This document shows positions 27,108-35,258 of a stretch of 64,000 bases of DNA, piece after piece; position 1 is the stretch's first letter, and every line of letters begins with the position of its first letter. The stretch lies in contig JAWLBB010000006.1 in assembly GCA_041395105.1 (NCBI GenBank), positions 1-64,000 on the forward strand, read 5' to 3'. A model generated the notes under the pieces. It had not been told where the DNA came from and ran no database searches. It worked only from the letters and a program-made list of their open reading frames with translations. Both the position numbers and the translations under genes were made by a program. This DNA comes from Opitutaceae bacterium. Its GTDB lineage: Bacteria; Verrucomicrobiota; Verrucomicrobiia; Opitutales; Opitutaceae.

Positions 27108-28763
27108 CTACGGGTGCGGGTTGCCGACGATGGGGTCGTCGGGTTGCTGGTATCTCGTCCGGTAGGTCTTGTTGCTGGCCGCCATTTTCAGAAATACATC
27201 CAGCGGCACGATTTCGATCGGTTCCCTGACCGCCTTCAGGATATCGACGGTCTTTTCAATGCTCTTCGATTCACGGACATGGATGAGCAGGAAATAGGGA
27301 CGCTTGCGGTTTAGGTGGATCAGCTCCTCGAGGTCGGCCACGGCTTCGTCTTCGGGACGATACAAGCCGAGGTAATAGTCGTAGGAAATGAGCGGCCGGT
27401 CATCGCGCAGATCAAAGGTCCGCGCGCTGCCGTAACCGTTGATGAAGCCGATGACATCGGGGAAGTTTTCGTAGTAACGGTCGGCCACTTCCCGGGTCAA
27501 TTCGGTATTGCCGACGTGGCGGTTGCCCTCCGAGTAGTCCATCGTCTCCATGACCCGAAGATCGAGGATCTTCATCTGGCGTCTGGCCTCGGCCATGAGG
27601 ACGGGAAAGGCTTCGGCCGGGATTGGCTTCGGATACATGTAGCTCGGGCCGGTCAGGCCGCCGATGAAGTAGTCATTGGGCATGGCCCCTTCGAAAAAGT
27701 ATTGCAGGCAGGCCGGCGCGAGATCGACCCAGCTCATGGAGACCTGCCAGGCATAGGGGATGGCGCCGCGCCCGGGCTTGGTCCAGGCCCCGATCCCGAT
27801 GCTGTCGGTCTGGACCAGTGAAACGTAGACCTTTTCCTCGGGAATGACCACTTCGTCCGGCTCAACACTGTGGTTGTTGGTGAAGACGAAATCCTCGGTG
27901 AAGGGAATCTGGCTGTTGAAACTCAGGTTGGGCAGGGTATTGAGCCCTTCCATCCTGAGTCCGTAGCTGGAGATCAGGCTGACCTGTTGGCCCTCGGTGT
28001 CCTTGGCGTAGGAATGCCAACCCATGACGAAGCTCTGCGGGTTCTGTTCGGTATAGATCCGGTTGGTCAGGGCCAATTCCTCCGGATCCATCGGATTGTT
28101 CGACAGATCGGTGAAGAATGCCCGGCGGTAGATGCCCCAGTCGGCCATGCCGGGTTCCATCCGGTTGCCGTGGACTCCGCCCATCCAGATGACCACATCG
28201 CGGCTGCAGCGATCCCAGTAGCGATCCATGGCGATGGCGTAGATCTCATGGTCAGGCATCCCGGCGAATTCGCCGCGCAGGTCGACGATCTGATTCAATC
28301 CGTGCTTCTCGACCAGGTGTATCAGGTCTTCGGAGACGACAACGACGTCCTCGAGTCCGGCCACGGTGAAGGCGACGATGAGGGAGGTGCGGACTTCCTT
28401 GTCCCAGACGACGTAGCCGCGGGCGCAGGAGGCGAAGCGGGCGAGGGCCTCGTCGGCATTGGCGAGGGGCGTGAAGGCAAAGCCATGGCGTCGCTCGTAG
28501 AACTCCTTGAGCGGCCCGGTGATCTTCCAGGGCCACGAGGGGGTGTACTCGAAATAGAGGCGGGGACCGTCTCGATTGGCAAGGCCCTGCAAGCTGAGGA
28601 GTAGGGCATGGGTCGGCAGATCGCCCTCGATCGTCCAGTCGTCCGACATCTGCATGACCCAGGCCTCGTTCGATATCGCTCGGGCTGACGGAAACACCGC
28701 GAGCCACCCGGCTGCGGCCATACCGATCCCCCAAAGCTTCAGACTCCTTTGAAATGTAATCAT
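27108..28763 (-). CDS. Secreted GxGYxYP-domain protein, putative glycoside hydrolase
   Basis: 551 aa with a signal peptide (LKLWGIGMAAAGWLAVFPSARA). The N-terminal part (LSLQGLANRDGPRLYFEY, ARGYVVWDKEVRTSLIVAFT) matches the first GxGYxYP domain. The eponymous motif region appears as GGLTGPSYMYPKP at about residues 370-382. Family members occur beside polysaccharide-utilisation genes and are predicted, not proven, glycoside hydrolases. A small secreted-protein gene and a sugar isomerase gene precede it on the same strand. Confidence 0.85.
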   Translation of the reverse strand: MITFQRSLKLWGIGMAAAGWLAVFPSARAISNEAWVMQMSDDWTIEGDLPTHALLLSLQGLANRDGPRLYFEYTPSWPWKITGPLKEFYERRHGFAFTPLANADEALARFASCARGYVVWDKEVRTSLIVAFTVAGLEDVVVVSEDLIHLVEKHGLNQIVDLRGEFAGMPDHEIYAIAMDRYWDRCSRDVVIWMGGVHGNRMEPGMADWGIYRRAFFTDLSNNPMDPEELALTNRIYTEQNPQSFVMGWHSYAKDTEGQQVSLISSYGLRMEGLNTLPNLSFNSQIPFTEDFVFTNNHSVEPDEVVIPEEKVYVSLVQTDSIGIGAWTKPGRGAIPYAWQVSMSWVDLAPACLQYFFEGAMPNDYFIGGLTGPSYMYPKPIPAEAFPVLMAEARRQMKILDLRVMETMDYSEGNRHVGNTELTREVADRYYENFPDVIGFINGYGSARTFDLRDDRPLISYDYYLGLYRPEDEAVADLEELIHLNRKRPYFLLIHVRESKSIEKTVDILKAVREPIEIVPLDVFLKMAASNKTYRTRYQQPDDPIVGNPHP

Positions 28764-28778
28764 GGGTGGGTATCCGGG

Positions 28779-29336
28779 TCAGGCCCGCTTGAAATAGCGG
28801 ACGATGGGCTTGTCGCGGCTCGAGCGCAGTTCGATGACCACAAGGGTGTCTCCGTCATCCGATAGGCGCATCTCGCGGATGACCCGGACGGGAGTGTCCG
28901 TTTGAGACGTCTCGAGCACCATGTCGATCATGAGCTGCAGCGTCCGGTCACTATCCAGCCACTTCGCGGAGACATGGATCCTCTTGTCGTTTCCGAGGTA
29001 GGCGCCGATGTGCCGGTTGTCCCACCAGCCCTCGACCGTGATTTCCTGTCCGGGAAGGGAGGTGTCGACGGTCATGGTTTCGGTGGCGACGCGGGAGCCA
29101 CCCCCGAACGTTCGCACAATGGCCACGGTGTCTCCTTTGACTTCAATCGCCATGTCCAGTTTTCTCCAGGGGTCGAGTGCGGTGCTCCGCGCCGCGGGAT
29201 CAGTGCTGGTGGTTTCTCCCGCGCTGATCGTCCAAAGGCCGGAGAACGCGGAATTGGCATGGGTGACGGATGCCATGACGATGAACGGCAGCAGTCGGAT
29301 GACTATCTGGAGTTGGTCAGTTGGGCGTGTTTTCAT
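28779..29336 (-). CDS. Secreted protein of unknown function
   Basis: 185 aa with a signal peptide (VIRLLPFIVMASVTHANS). The mature part is beta-rich (FSGLWTISAGET, LDMAIEVKGDTVAIVRTFG, KRIHVSAKWLDSDRTL, VRVIREMRLSDDGDTLVV), resembling lipocalin-like or calycin barrels in periodicity. I recognise no family. It ends 15 bp before the start of the GxGYxYP gene and probably shares its transcript. Confidence 0.65.
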   Translation of the reverse strand: MKTRPTDQLQIVIRLLPFIVMASVTHANSAFSGLWTISAGETTSTDPAARSTALDPWRKLDMAIEVKGDTVAIVRTFGGGSRVATETMTVDTSLPGQEITVEGWWDNRHIGAYLGNDKRIHVSAKWLDSDRTLQLMIDMVLETSQTDTPVRVIREMRLSDDGDTLVVIELRSSRDKPIVRYFKRA

Positions 29337-29413
29337 CGGGAAGGGGAGGCTTCAAGTTCGTGATTTTCGCGGTGATTTTCCACCGCGCGCTTCAGGACTG
29401 ACAAGGATGCCTC

Positions 29414-30286
29414 TCAGGCCATGGCCACGAATCGGCGCAGGTTGTCGTGGCCAGCCTGGACCGCCATGAGCACGTCCTCGATGCCCTCAAACTCAATGGA
29501 AAGGACTCCGTCGTAACCTGCCCGCTTGATCGTCTGCAGGCATTGCAGAACCGGCACATTGCCGTGCCCCACGATCGCGCCCCTGATATAATTGCCGGCC
29601 CGTGTGGTGATCCAGCCGTCGCCGGGTTTGGGGTCGGAGCCCCGCTTGATGTGAAAATCCTTGGCGTGGCAATGGAAGGCGTAGGGCAGGAGACGTCCGA
29701 CCGCTACCGAGGGATCCTCGTCCACGCAGAGGAAATTGCCCATGTCGATGAGCACGCCAAAGTTGGGATGATTGACCGAACTGACCAGCTGCTCAACCCG
29801 CACACTGTCCTGGCAGAAGAAGCCGTGGTTCTCGACCATGGTGCGGATTCCTTTTCCGGCGGCATATTCCGTCACTCTGCGGCAGCCTTCCGTGAGTCGG
29901 GGAAGGGATCCCTCGAAGCTTCGGACCCCTTTGAAATCCTCGGGCCATCCGAAGGTGGCATCGTGCCTCATTCCCGGCACACCGAGGATCTCGGCGATGT
30001 CGACCTCCCGCTTCACCCGCTCGATTTCAGCGGCAAGATCACCGTTGGAGCCTCGCAGGAAATCTGCCCCGATGGTGTAGTTGGCGATCTCGATCCCGAC
30101 CCGGTCGGCTTCTTCCCTCAGTTCAGCGGCAAAATCGGCCAGGGTTCGACCCTCCGGAACCGCGATGGTGGAAAACTCGATCACATCGAAGCCGATCTCC
30201 TTGGCCTTGGCGATCACCTCGATCTGTGCCAGGGAACCCGACCGGAGGAGGCGGCTGAAGCTGTAGGAACTGACCCCGATTTTCAT
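29414..30286 (-). CDS. Sugar phosphate isomerase/epimerase (xylose isomerase-like TIM barrel)
   Basis: 290 aa. AP-endonuclease-2/xylose-isomerase-like TIM barrel: MKIGVSSYSFSRLLRSG, GFDVIEFSTIAVPEG, IANYTIGADFL, IRTMVENHGFFCQDS with the metal-ligand Glu/His region, FGVLIDMGNF, AFHCHAKDFHIKRGS and YDGVLSIEFEG. Many relatives act on inositol or keto-sugars. The specific substrate is unknown. It heads the minus-strand group 28.8-30.3 kb. Confidence 0.85.
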   Translation of the reverse strand: MKIGVSSYSFSRLLRSGSLAQIEVIAKAKEIGFDVIEFSTIAVPEGRTLADFAAELREEADRVGIEIANYTIGADFLRGSNGDLAAEIERVKREVDIAEILGVPGMRHDATFGWPEDFKGVRSFEGSLPRLTEGCRRVTEYAAGKGIRTMVENHGFFCQDSVRVEQLVSSVNHPNFGVLIDMGNFLCVDEDPSVAVGRLLPYAFHCHAKDFHIKRGSDPKPGDGWITTRAGNYIRGAIVGHGNVPVLQCLQTIKRAGYDGVLSIEFEGIEDVLMAVQAGHDNLRRFVAMA

Positions 30287-30381
30287 ATCCGCCAGCCTGC
30301 GATCCGGGCCTGATGAGGCAATCAGGAATTCCGAACCCCGAACGGATCCGCCGCTGCGGGCCGGTTTCCGAGCTCCTACGA

Positions 30382-30430
30382 TCGCCCAAGGCAGTTTGTA
30401 ACATAATACGTTACAAACTGCCTTGGGCGA
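30382..30430. promoter_or_regulatory. Perfect 21-bp stem-loop between divergent genes
   Basis: Arms 30382-30402 and 30410-30430 are exact reverse complements around the 7-bp loop ATAATAC. The arm ends in CAGTTTGTAAC. The inner part reads GTAAC-ATAATAC-GTTAC, operator-like, with -10-like hexamers on both strands (CATAAT and TATTAT). It lies 96 bp upstream of the isomerase/epimerase start and 364 bp upstream of idi. A protein-binding site or a mobile palindrome are both possible. Confidence 0.8.
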
Positions 30431-30740
30431 AGCCGGGAGGATGGCTTGTTTCCTTTTCCGGCAGGCCGGTGACCGACTTCATTTATTCCGATGGACCAGT
30501 GCGGTGCTGAGAATGAAAGTGAATGGTTGTTTGAGGTATGGGCGGTCGCGCATGAGGTTTCTCCGCGGACAGGCGATGGTAGGTTCCGGCGGACACCCCC
30601 TTCAGGTCGGTTCAGGGTTTGGTACCGCCGGTCATCGGGTTTGTCTCTTCGACGGAGCGGCCCGCCGATTGGAATCGGGGTTGGAATTCCGCGGCGATCG
30701 ACATCCCGACTGCTTATTTGTGCGTAGTATTGCCGGTGCG
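30431..30740. other. Untranslated leader of the carotenoid operon, no gene seen
   Basis: About 310 bp with an open frame at 30423-30782 that matches nothing I know and has no ribosome-binding site. Between the perfect stem-loop and a terminator-like hairpin, it may be a regulatory leader. I found no conserved riboswitch core; in particular no cobalamin box. Confidence 0.4.
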
Positions 30741-30771
30741 GGATCCGTCCTTTGGGGACGGATCCGGTTTT
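30741..30771 (+). terminator. Terminator-like hairpin 22 bp upstream of idi
   Basis: GGATCCGTCC and GGACGGATCC form a perfect 10-bp stem with a TTTGG loop, followed by GGTTTT. It lies immediately before the first gene of the carotenoid operon, a position that suits attenuation. The T-run is short, so termination strength is uncertain. Confidence 0.6.
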
Positions 30772-30793
30772 CGCCAACCTGAACAACTGCAAA

Positions 30794-31339
30794 ATGGAGC
30801 AAGTCATCCTCGTCGACACTCAAGACCGCCCGATGGGGGTCATGTCCAAACTGGAGGCCCACCTGAACGGGGGGCGGCTGCACCGGGCCTTGTCGGTTTT
30901 CCTGATGAACACGGAGGGGGAACTGCTGCTGCAACGCCGTGCCCTGGAGAAGTACCATTTCCCGGGATTGTGGTCGAATACCTGTTGCACCCATCCGCGT
31001 CCCGGTGAGTCGACCCGGGCGGCAGCGGTCAGGCGACTATCCGAGGAGATGGGGATCATCTGTGACCTGGAGCCTGCCTTCGTCTTCCGATATGAGGCGG
31101 ACTGTGAGTCGGGTCTGACCGAGCGGGAAGTCGATCACGTTTTCAGCGGGACCTACTCGGGTCCTGTCGATCCCGACCCGGGCGAAGTTGCGGATTACCG
31201 ATGGATTCCGCTGGAGGCGCTCGCTGACCAGGTGGCGGACGAGCCCTTTCTCTTCACTCCCTGGCTGCGGATCGCCCTGCCGAGGGTTCGAAGATTTTTG
31301 CGATCCGCCTCTTCGACTTCCGTTCTTTCGATCCCATGA
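30794..31339 (+). CDS. idi: Isopentenyl-diphosphate delta-isomerase, type I
   Basis: 181 aa. Interconverts IPP and DMAPP (EC 5.3.3.2), feeding isoprenoid synthesis. Signatures: HRALSVFLMNTEGELLLQRR, the catalytic Cys loop LWSNTCCTHPRPGE, the Nudix-like RRLSEEMGI and the catalytic Glu region EREVDHVFSG. The ATG at 30794 matches the usual length; the longer frame from TTG 30752 runs through the hairpin. The stop overlaps the next ATG (ATGA). Confidence 0.95.
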   Translation: MEQVILVDTQDRPMGVMSKLEAHLNGGRLHRALSVFLMNTEGELLLQRRALEKYHFPGLWSNTCCTHPRPGESTRAAAVRRLSEEMGIICDLEPAFVFRYEADCESGLTEREVDHVFSGTYSGPVDPDPGEVADYRWIPLEALADQVADEPFLFTPWLRIALPRVRRFLRSASSTSVLSIP

Positions 31340-32232
31340 TGGTGATTGATCTGGAAAGAAAGTGCAGGCGTGTGTTGGATGATTCTTCCATGGATCGTGG
31401 GATGAGCGTTCAGGACAGGATTCTTCCGTTGCTGGAAAGCACCAGCAGGACTTTCCTTCTCCCCATCCTGCGTCTTCCGGACGCTTTGCGTGAACCCGTC
31501 GGCCAGGCCTATCTCTGCCTGAGAGCAATCGACGAAATCGAGGATCACGAGAACCTCGGCATAGAGACCAAGGTTGCCCTGCTGCAAGAGGTAGGAGCGA
31601 TTCTCGGGAAGGGGCCGCATGAGGGTGCGGTCGAGGAGCTGGAACGAGCGCTCGGGGCGGAAGCCGCTCGTCTGCCTGAGGTGACTCTGGCCCTGCCGGC
31701 CCTCGTGGAACTCGGAACAAAGGTGACGAAGCCGATGGTCTGGGCGTCGACCGCGGAGATGGCTTTGGCCATGGCGGGCTGGGCGGAGCGCGGTTGGCGG
31801 ATCGCGGATGAAGACGATCTTGATCAGTACACATTCGATGTGGCCGGTCGGGTCGGGCTGCTCTTGTCCGCTCTCTGGCGCTGGTTTGACGGAACGGAAA
31901 CGAAGAACGATCTGGCGATCGGGTTCGGACGCGCCCTTCAGGCGGTCAATATCATCCGCAACCGGAGAGATGATGCTCACCGGGGCGTCGATTTCTTTCC
32001 TCCGGGATGGGATGAGTCGGCCATGTTCCGTTATGCCCGCCGGCAGCTGGCGATGGCGGATGCCTACATGGAATACCTCGCCGTGGGTCCGGTCCGGGAG
32101 TTCTGTGCCATTCCCCTCGAACTGGCCCGGGCGACCCTGGCTGTCATCGAAAACGGACATGAGAAGCTGAGCCGGTCTGAGGTGGAAGCGGTGGTCAGCA
32201 GGGTCCTGGCCGCAGGAGGGATCAAATCGTGA
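31336..32232 (+). CDS. Squalene/phytoene synthase-family prenyl synthase
   Basis: 298 aa. Trans-isoprenyl diphosphate head-to-head synthase. The first Asp-rich motif is intact (AIDEIED, Asp66 to Asp70). The second reads NIIRNRRDD, with Asn209 where D-x-x-x-D motifs have Asp and Asp213 at the end. HRGVDFFPPGW follows as in the family. C30 (squalene or dehydrosqualene) or C40 (phytoene) product cannot be decided from sequence alone; the C30-type tailoring genes downstream favour C30. Coupled to idi by ATGA and to the next gene by GTGA. Confidence 0.88.
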   Translation: MMVIDLERKCRRVLDDSSMDRGMSVQDRILPLLESTSRTFLLPILRLPDALREPVGQAYLCLRAIDEIEDHENLGIETKVALLQEVGAILGKGPHEGAVEELERALGAEAARLPEVTLALPALVELGTKVTKPMVWASTAEMALAMAGWAERGWRIADEDDLDQYTFDVAGRVGLLLSALWRWFDGTETKNDLAIGFGRALQAVNIIRNRRDDAHRGVDFFPPGWDESAMFRYARRQLAMADAYMEYLAVGPVREFCAIPLELARATLAVIENGHEKLSRSEVEAVVSRVLAAGGIKS

Positions 32233-33716
32233 GGCAGAAGATCGTCATTATAGGGGCGGGGCCGGGAGGCCTGGCGTCCGCCATGCTGCTCAGTCATGCC
32301 GGGGCCGACGTCACCCTGTTGGAGCAGAAACCCTATGTCGGTGGCCGGACCTCGAGTCTTCACCGCGAAGGATACACTTTTGATCTGGGTCCCACTTTCT
32401 TCCTCTATCCGGACGTGCTGCGGGAAATCTACGCACAATGCGGGCTACGGATGGAGGACGAGTTCGAGATGACCCGGCTCGACCCGAACTACCGGCTGAT
32501 TTTCGAGGGCCGGGGTGAGATCGACGTGACCTCGGACGTCGACCGGATGGAGCAAAGAATCGCCGAGTTTTCGGCGGAGGATGGCGCCAATTTCAGGGCA
32601 TTCCTTTCGGACAACCGGCGGAAGTTCGGGGCCTTCAAATCGATCCTGCAGCGGCCGTTTTCGTCGGTTCTCGATGTGATGCATCCGAGCATGCTGAAGA
32701 TGCTGCCGTTTTTCCGGCCCAGCCGGAGCGTGGATCAGGACCTGGGCCGGTTTTTCAATGATCCGCGGATCCGGCTGGCCTGCGCCTTCCAGAGCAAGTA
32801 CCTGGGGATGTCGCCCTACCAGTGTCCGAGCATCTTCACCATCCTCTCGTATCTGGAATACGAGTACGGGGTTTTTCACCCGAAGGGCGGGTGTGGCGCG
32901 GTTTCCCGGGCGATGGGCGATGCGGCCCGGCGGCTGGGGGCAGACATCCGTTTGGGAGAGCCGGTGCGCGACCTGCGTTTTGAGGGCAGGCGTGCCCGGG
33001 CCGTCATCACCGATGAAGGCGAATACCCGTGCGATGCCCTGGTCATCAACGGCGATTTCAGCAAGACGATGACGACGCTGGTGCCGAATCACCTGCGCAA
33101 GCGCTGGTCGAACAAGACGATTGCCCGGAAGAAATACTCCTGTTCGACCTTCATGATGTACCTGGGGGTCGACGGAACCTACCCGGAACTGGCCCATCAC
33201 AATATCCTCCTGGACGGGAATTATCAGCAGACTCTCCGGGAAATCGCCAATGATCACCGCCTCGGCGACAGCCCGTCGGTTTACGTCTGCAATCCCTGTG
33301 TGACGGATCCGTCGATGGCGCCTCCGGGCAAGAGTGCCATTTATGTGCTGGTCCCGGTCTCCCACCAGCATCCCAACATCGATTGGGATTCGTCCCGGGA
33401 CAGTTTCCGGAAACTGGCCTTCGGGCAATTGGCCAAGATGGGGTTCCCCGACATCGAGTCAAAGATCGAATTAGAGCAGATCATCACGCCCGATACCTGG
33501 AGTGCCGACTACTCGGTTTACCGGGGGGCGGTCTTCAATCTCGCCCATTCACTGGATCAGATGCTCTTTCTGCGGCCGAACAACCGCTTTGAGGATCTTG
33601 AATCCGTTTATCTGGTGGGTGGGGGGACGCATCCGGGAAGCGGCTTGCCGGTCATTTATGAATCGGCGAGGATCTCGTCGAAACTGGTCATGAAAGATCT
33701 GGGAATGGCCTCCTGA
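32229..33716 (+). CDS. crtN: Carotenoid desaturase, CrtN/CrtI family
   Basis: 495 aa, starting with GTG inside the previous stop. FAD-binding motif IVIIGAGPGGLASAMLLSHAG, then GGRTSSLHREGYTFDLGPT, FHPKGGCGAVSRAMGDAARR, and the C-terminal YLVGGGTHPGSGLPVIYESA. It introduces double bonds into the acyclic precursor. The symbol reflects context; the protein could act on a C30 or C40 chain. Confidence 0.85.
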   Translation: MRQKIVIIGAGPGGLASAMLLSHAGADVTLLEQKPYVGGRTSSLHREGYTFDLGPTFFLYPDVLREIYAQCGLRMEDEFEMTRLDPNYRLIFEGRGEIDVTSDVDRMEQRIAEFSAEDGANFRAFLSDNRRKFGAFKSILQRPFSSVLDVMHPSMLKMLPFFRPSRSVDQDLGRFFNDPRIRLACAFQSKYLGMSPYQCPSIFTILSYLEYEYGVFHPKGGCGAVSRAMGDAARRLGADIRLGEPVRDLRFEGRRARAVITDEGEYPCDALVINGDFSKTMTTLVPNHLRKRWSNKTIARKKYSCSTFMMYLGVDGTYPELAHHNILLDGNYQQTLREIANDHRLGDSPSVYVCNPCVTDPSMAPPGKSAIYVLVPVSHQHPNIDWDSSRDSFRKLAFGQLAKMGFPDIESKIELEQIITPDTWSADYSVYRGAVFNLAHSLDQMLFLRPNNRFEDLESVYLVGGGTHPGSGLPVIYESARISSKLVMKDLGMAS

Positions 33717-33746
33717 ACGGCACCAAGACCCAATGCTTCCTCTCCA

Positions 33747-35258
33747 TTGATGCCTGATTCAACCAACGGAAAGTCGGTCGCGGTGATTGGGGCGGGCCTG
33801 GGTGGCATATCCGCTGCGCTTTCCCTTGCACTGGAAGGCTACCGGGTCCGTCTATTCGACAAGAACGAAAAGATCGGCGGCAAGCTCAATTTTCAGATCC
33901 AGGATGGGTACACCTTTGACCTCGGGCCGTCGATTCTCACGCTCCCCGCCATCTTCGAGGCCACCTTTGCCAAGGCCGGAAAGAGGATGTCCGATTATAT
34001 GACGATCTGCCCGATCCGCCCCCATTGGCGCAATTTCTTCGAGGACGGGATGGTCGTTGATCTGTATCCGGAGCGCGAGAAGATGGCTGCCGAAGCGCGC
34101 AAGGCGGGTGAGGACCCCGGGGCGGTCGAGGCCTTTCTCGAGTATTCGGGAAAGCTTTATGATCTGGTCGACCGCGGCTATTTCCGGGAGGGACTGGATT
34201 CGGCGAAGGATTTCCGCGCGTTTTACGGACTCTCGAATTTCGGGAAATTCGATCTCCTGCGAACCATGCACGGTGGGGTGAACAAGCGCTTCAAGACCCG
34301 CTACTTTGTCGATATTTTCGATTTCTTCATCAAATACGTCGGGTCATCGGCACATCGGGCGCCGGCCTTCATGAATTGCCTGCCGACCATCCAATTCCGT
34401 TACGACCTCTGGTATGTCATGGGCGGGATGTATGGGCTGGCGGCGGGCCTGGAGCGCCTTCTCCGCGAGGTGGGGGTGGCGATCCATCTCGGTGCGGAAG
34501 TGTCCCGCATTCGGTTGACGCCGGACGGAGGTAGCGCCTGCGGGGTCGAGCTGGTCGACGGGACTGCGTTCGACTCCGACCATGTTGTGTCCAACATGGA
34601 GGTCATACCGACATACCGGCGGTTGCTGCCGGCGGATGAAGACTTCGTCCGGCCGTTGGAGAAGCGTCTGGAGCCGGCCTGTTCCGGGCTGGTCATCGAC
34701 GTGGGTCTTGACCGGAAGTATGACCAACTGGGTCATCACAATTTCTTCTTCTCCGGCGATCAGAAGGCGCATTTCCGCTCTGTTTTTCAGAAGAGGGAAA
34801 TCCCGCATGATCCGACGCTCTACCTGGTGGCGGCGTCACGGACAGACCCCGCAGTGGCCCCGGAGGGCTGCGATTGCCTGAAGATCCTTCCGCATATCCC
34901 GTATCTGGACCCCGATCGGCCGGTCGCCCACGAGGATTACGTGGCCTTGAAGGAAAGGATCTACGACAAACTGGAGCGGATGGGGCTGACGGATCTGCGC
35001 CGGCATATCGTGACGGAGCATTTCTGGACCCCGCGCGATATCGAGAGGGAGTATTATTCGAACCGGGGCTCGATCTACGGGGTGGTCAGCGATCGTTACC
35101 GGAATTTCGCCTTCAAGGCTCCCAAGGTCAGCGCCCGCTACCGGAACCTCTTCTTCGTGGGAGGCTCGGTCAATCCGGGTGGGGGCATGCCGATGGTTTT
35201 CCTCTGCGGTCAGAATGTGGCCCGGCGGGTGGTGGAGGCGGATCAATCGAAGCCGTGA
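33747..35258 (+). CDS. crtP: Diaponeurosporene oxidase-type carotenoid oxygenase (CrtP/CrtNb)
   Basis: 503 aa. The strings GLGGISAALSLALEGYRV, GYTFDLGPSILTLPAIFE, FIKYVGSSAHRAPAF, VSNMEVIPTYRRLLP, LGHHNFFFSGDQ, ILPHIPYLDPDRPV, LERMGLTDLRRHIV and FVGGSVNPGGGMPM parallel staphylococcal CrtP closely, more than CrtN. CrtP oxidises the terminal methyl of 4,4'-diaponeurosporene to an aldehyde. FAD-binding N-terminus intact. It precedes crtQ with a GTGA overlap. Confidence 0.9.
   Translation: MMPDSTNGKSVAVIGAGLGGISAALSLALEGYRVRLFDKNEKIGGKLNFQIQDGYTFDLGPSILTLPAIFEATFAKAGKRMSDYMTICPIRPHWRNFFEDGMVVDLYPEREKMAAEARKAGEDPGAVEAFLEYSGKLYDLVDRGYFREGLDSAKDFRAFYGLSNFGKFDLLRTMHGGVNKRFKTRYFVDIFDFFIKYVGSSAHRAPAFMNCLPTIQFRYDLWYVMGGMYGLAAGLERLLREVGVAIHLGAEVSRIRLTPDGGSACGVELVDGTAFDSDHVVSNMEVIPTYRRLLPADEDFVRPLEKRLEPACSGLVIDVGLDRKYDQLGHHNFFFSGDQKAHFRSVFQKREIPHDPTLYLVAASRTDPAVAPEGCDCLKILPHIPYLDPDRPVAHEDYVALKERIYDKLERMGLTDLRRHIVTEHFWTPRDIEREYYSNRGSIYGVVSDRYRNFAFKAPKVSARYRNLFFVGGSVNPGGGMPMVFLCGQNVARRVVEADQSKP

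Noticed and set aside
27870..28604. 244-aa plus-strand frame inside the GxGYxYP gene
   Set aside because: Antisense shadow with no domain features, while the minus-strand protein has a signal peptide and family motifs.
30423..30782. 119-aa frame in the leader of the carotenoid operon
   Set aside because: No family match, no ribosome-binding site, and it runs through a strong hairpin.
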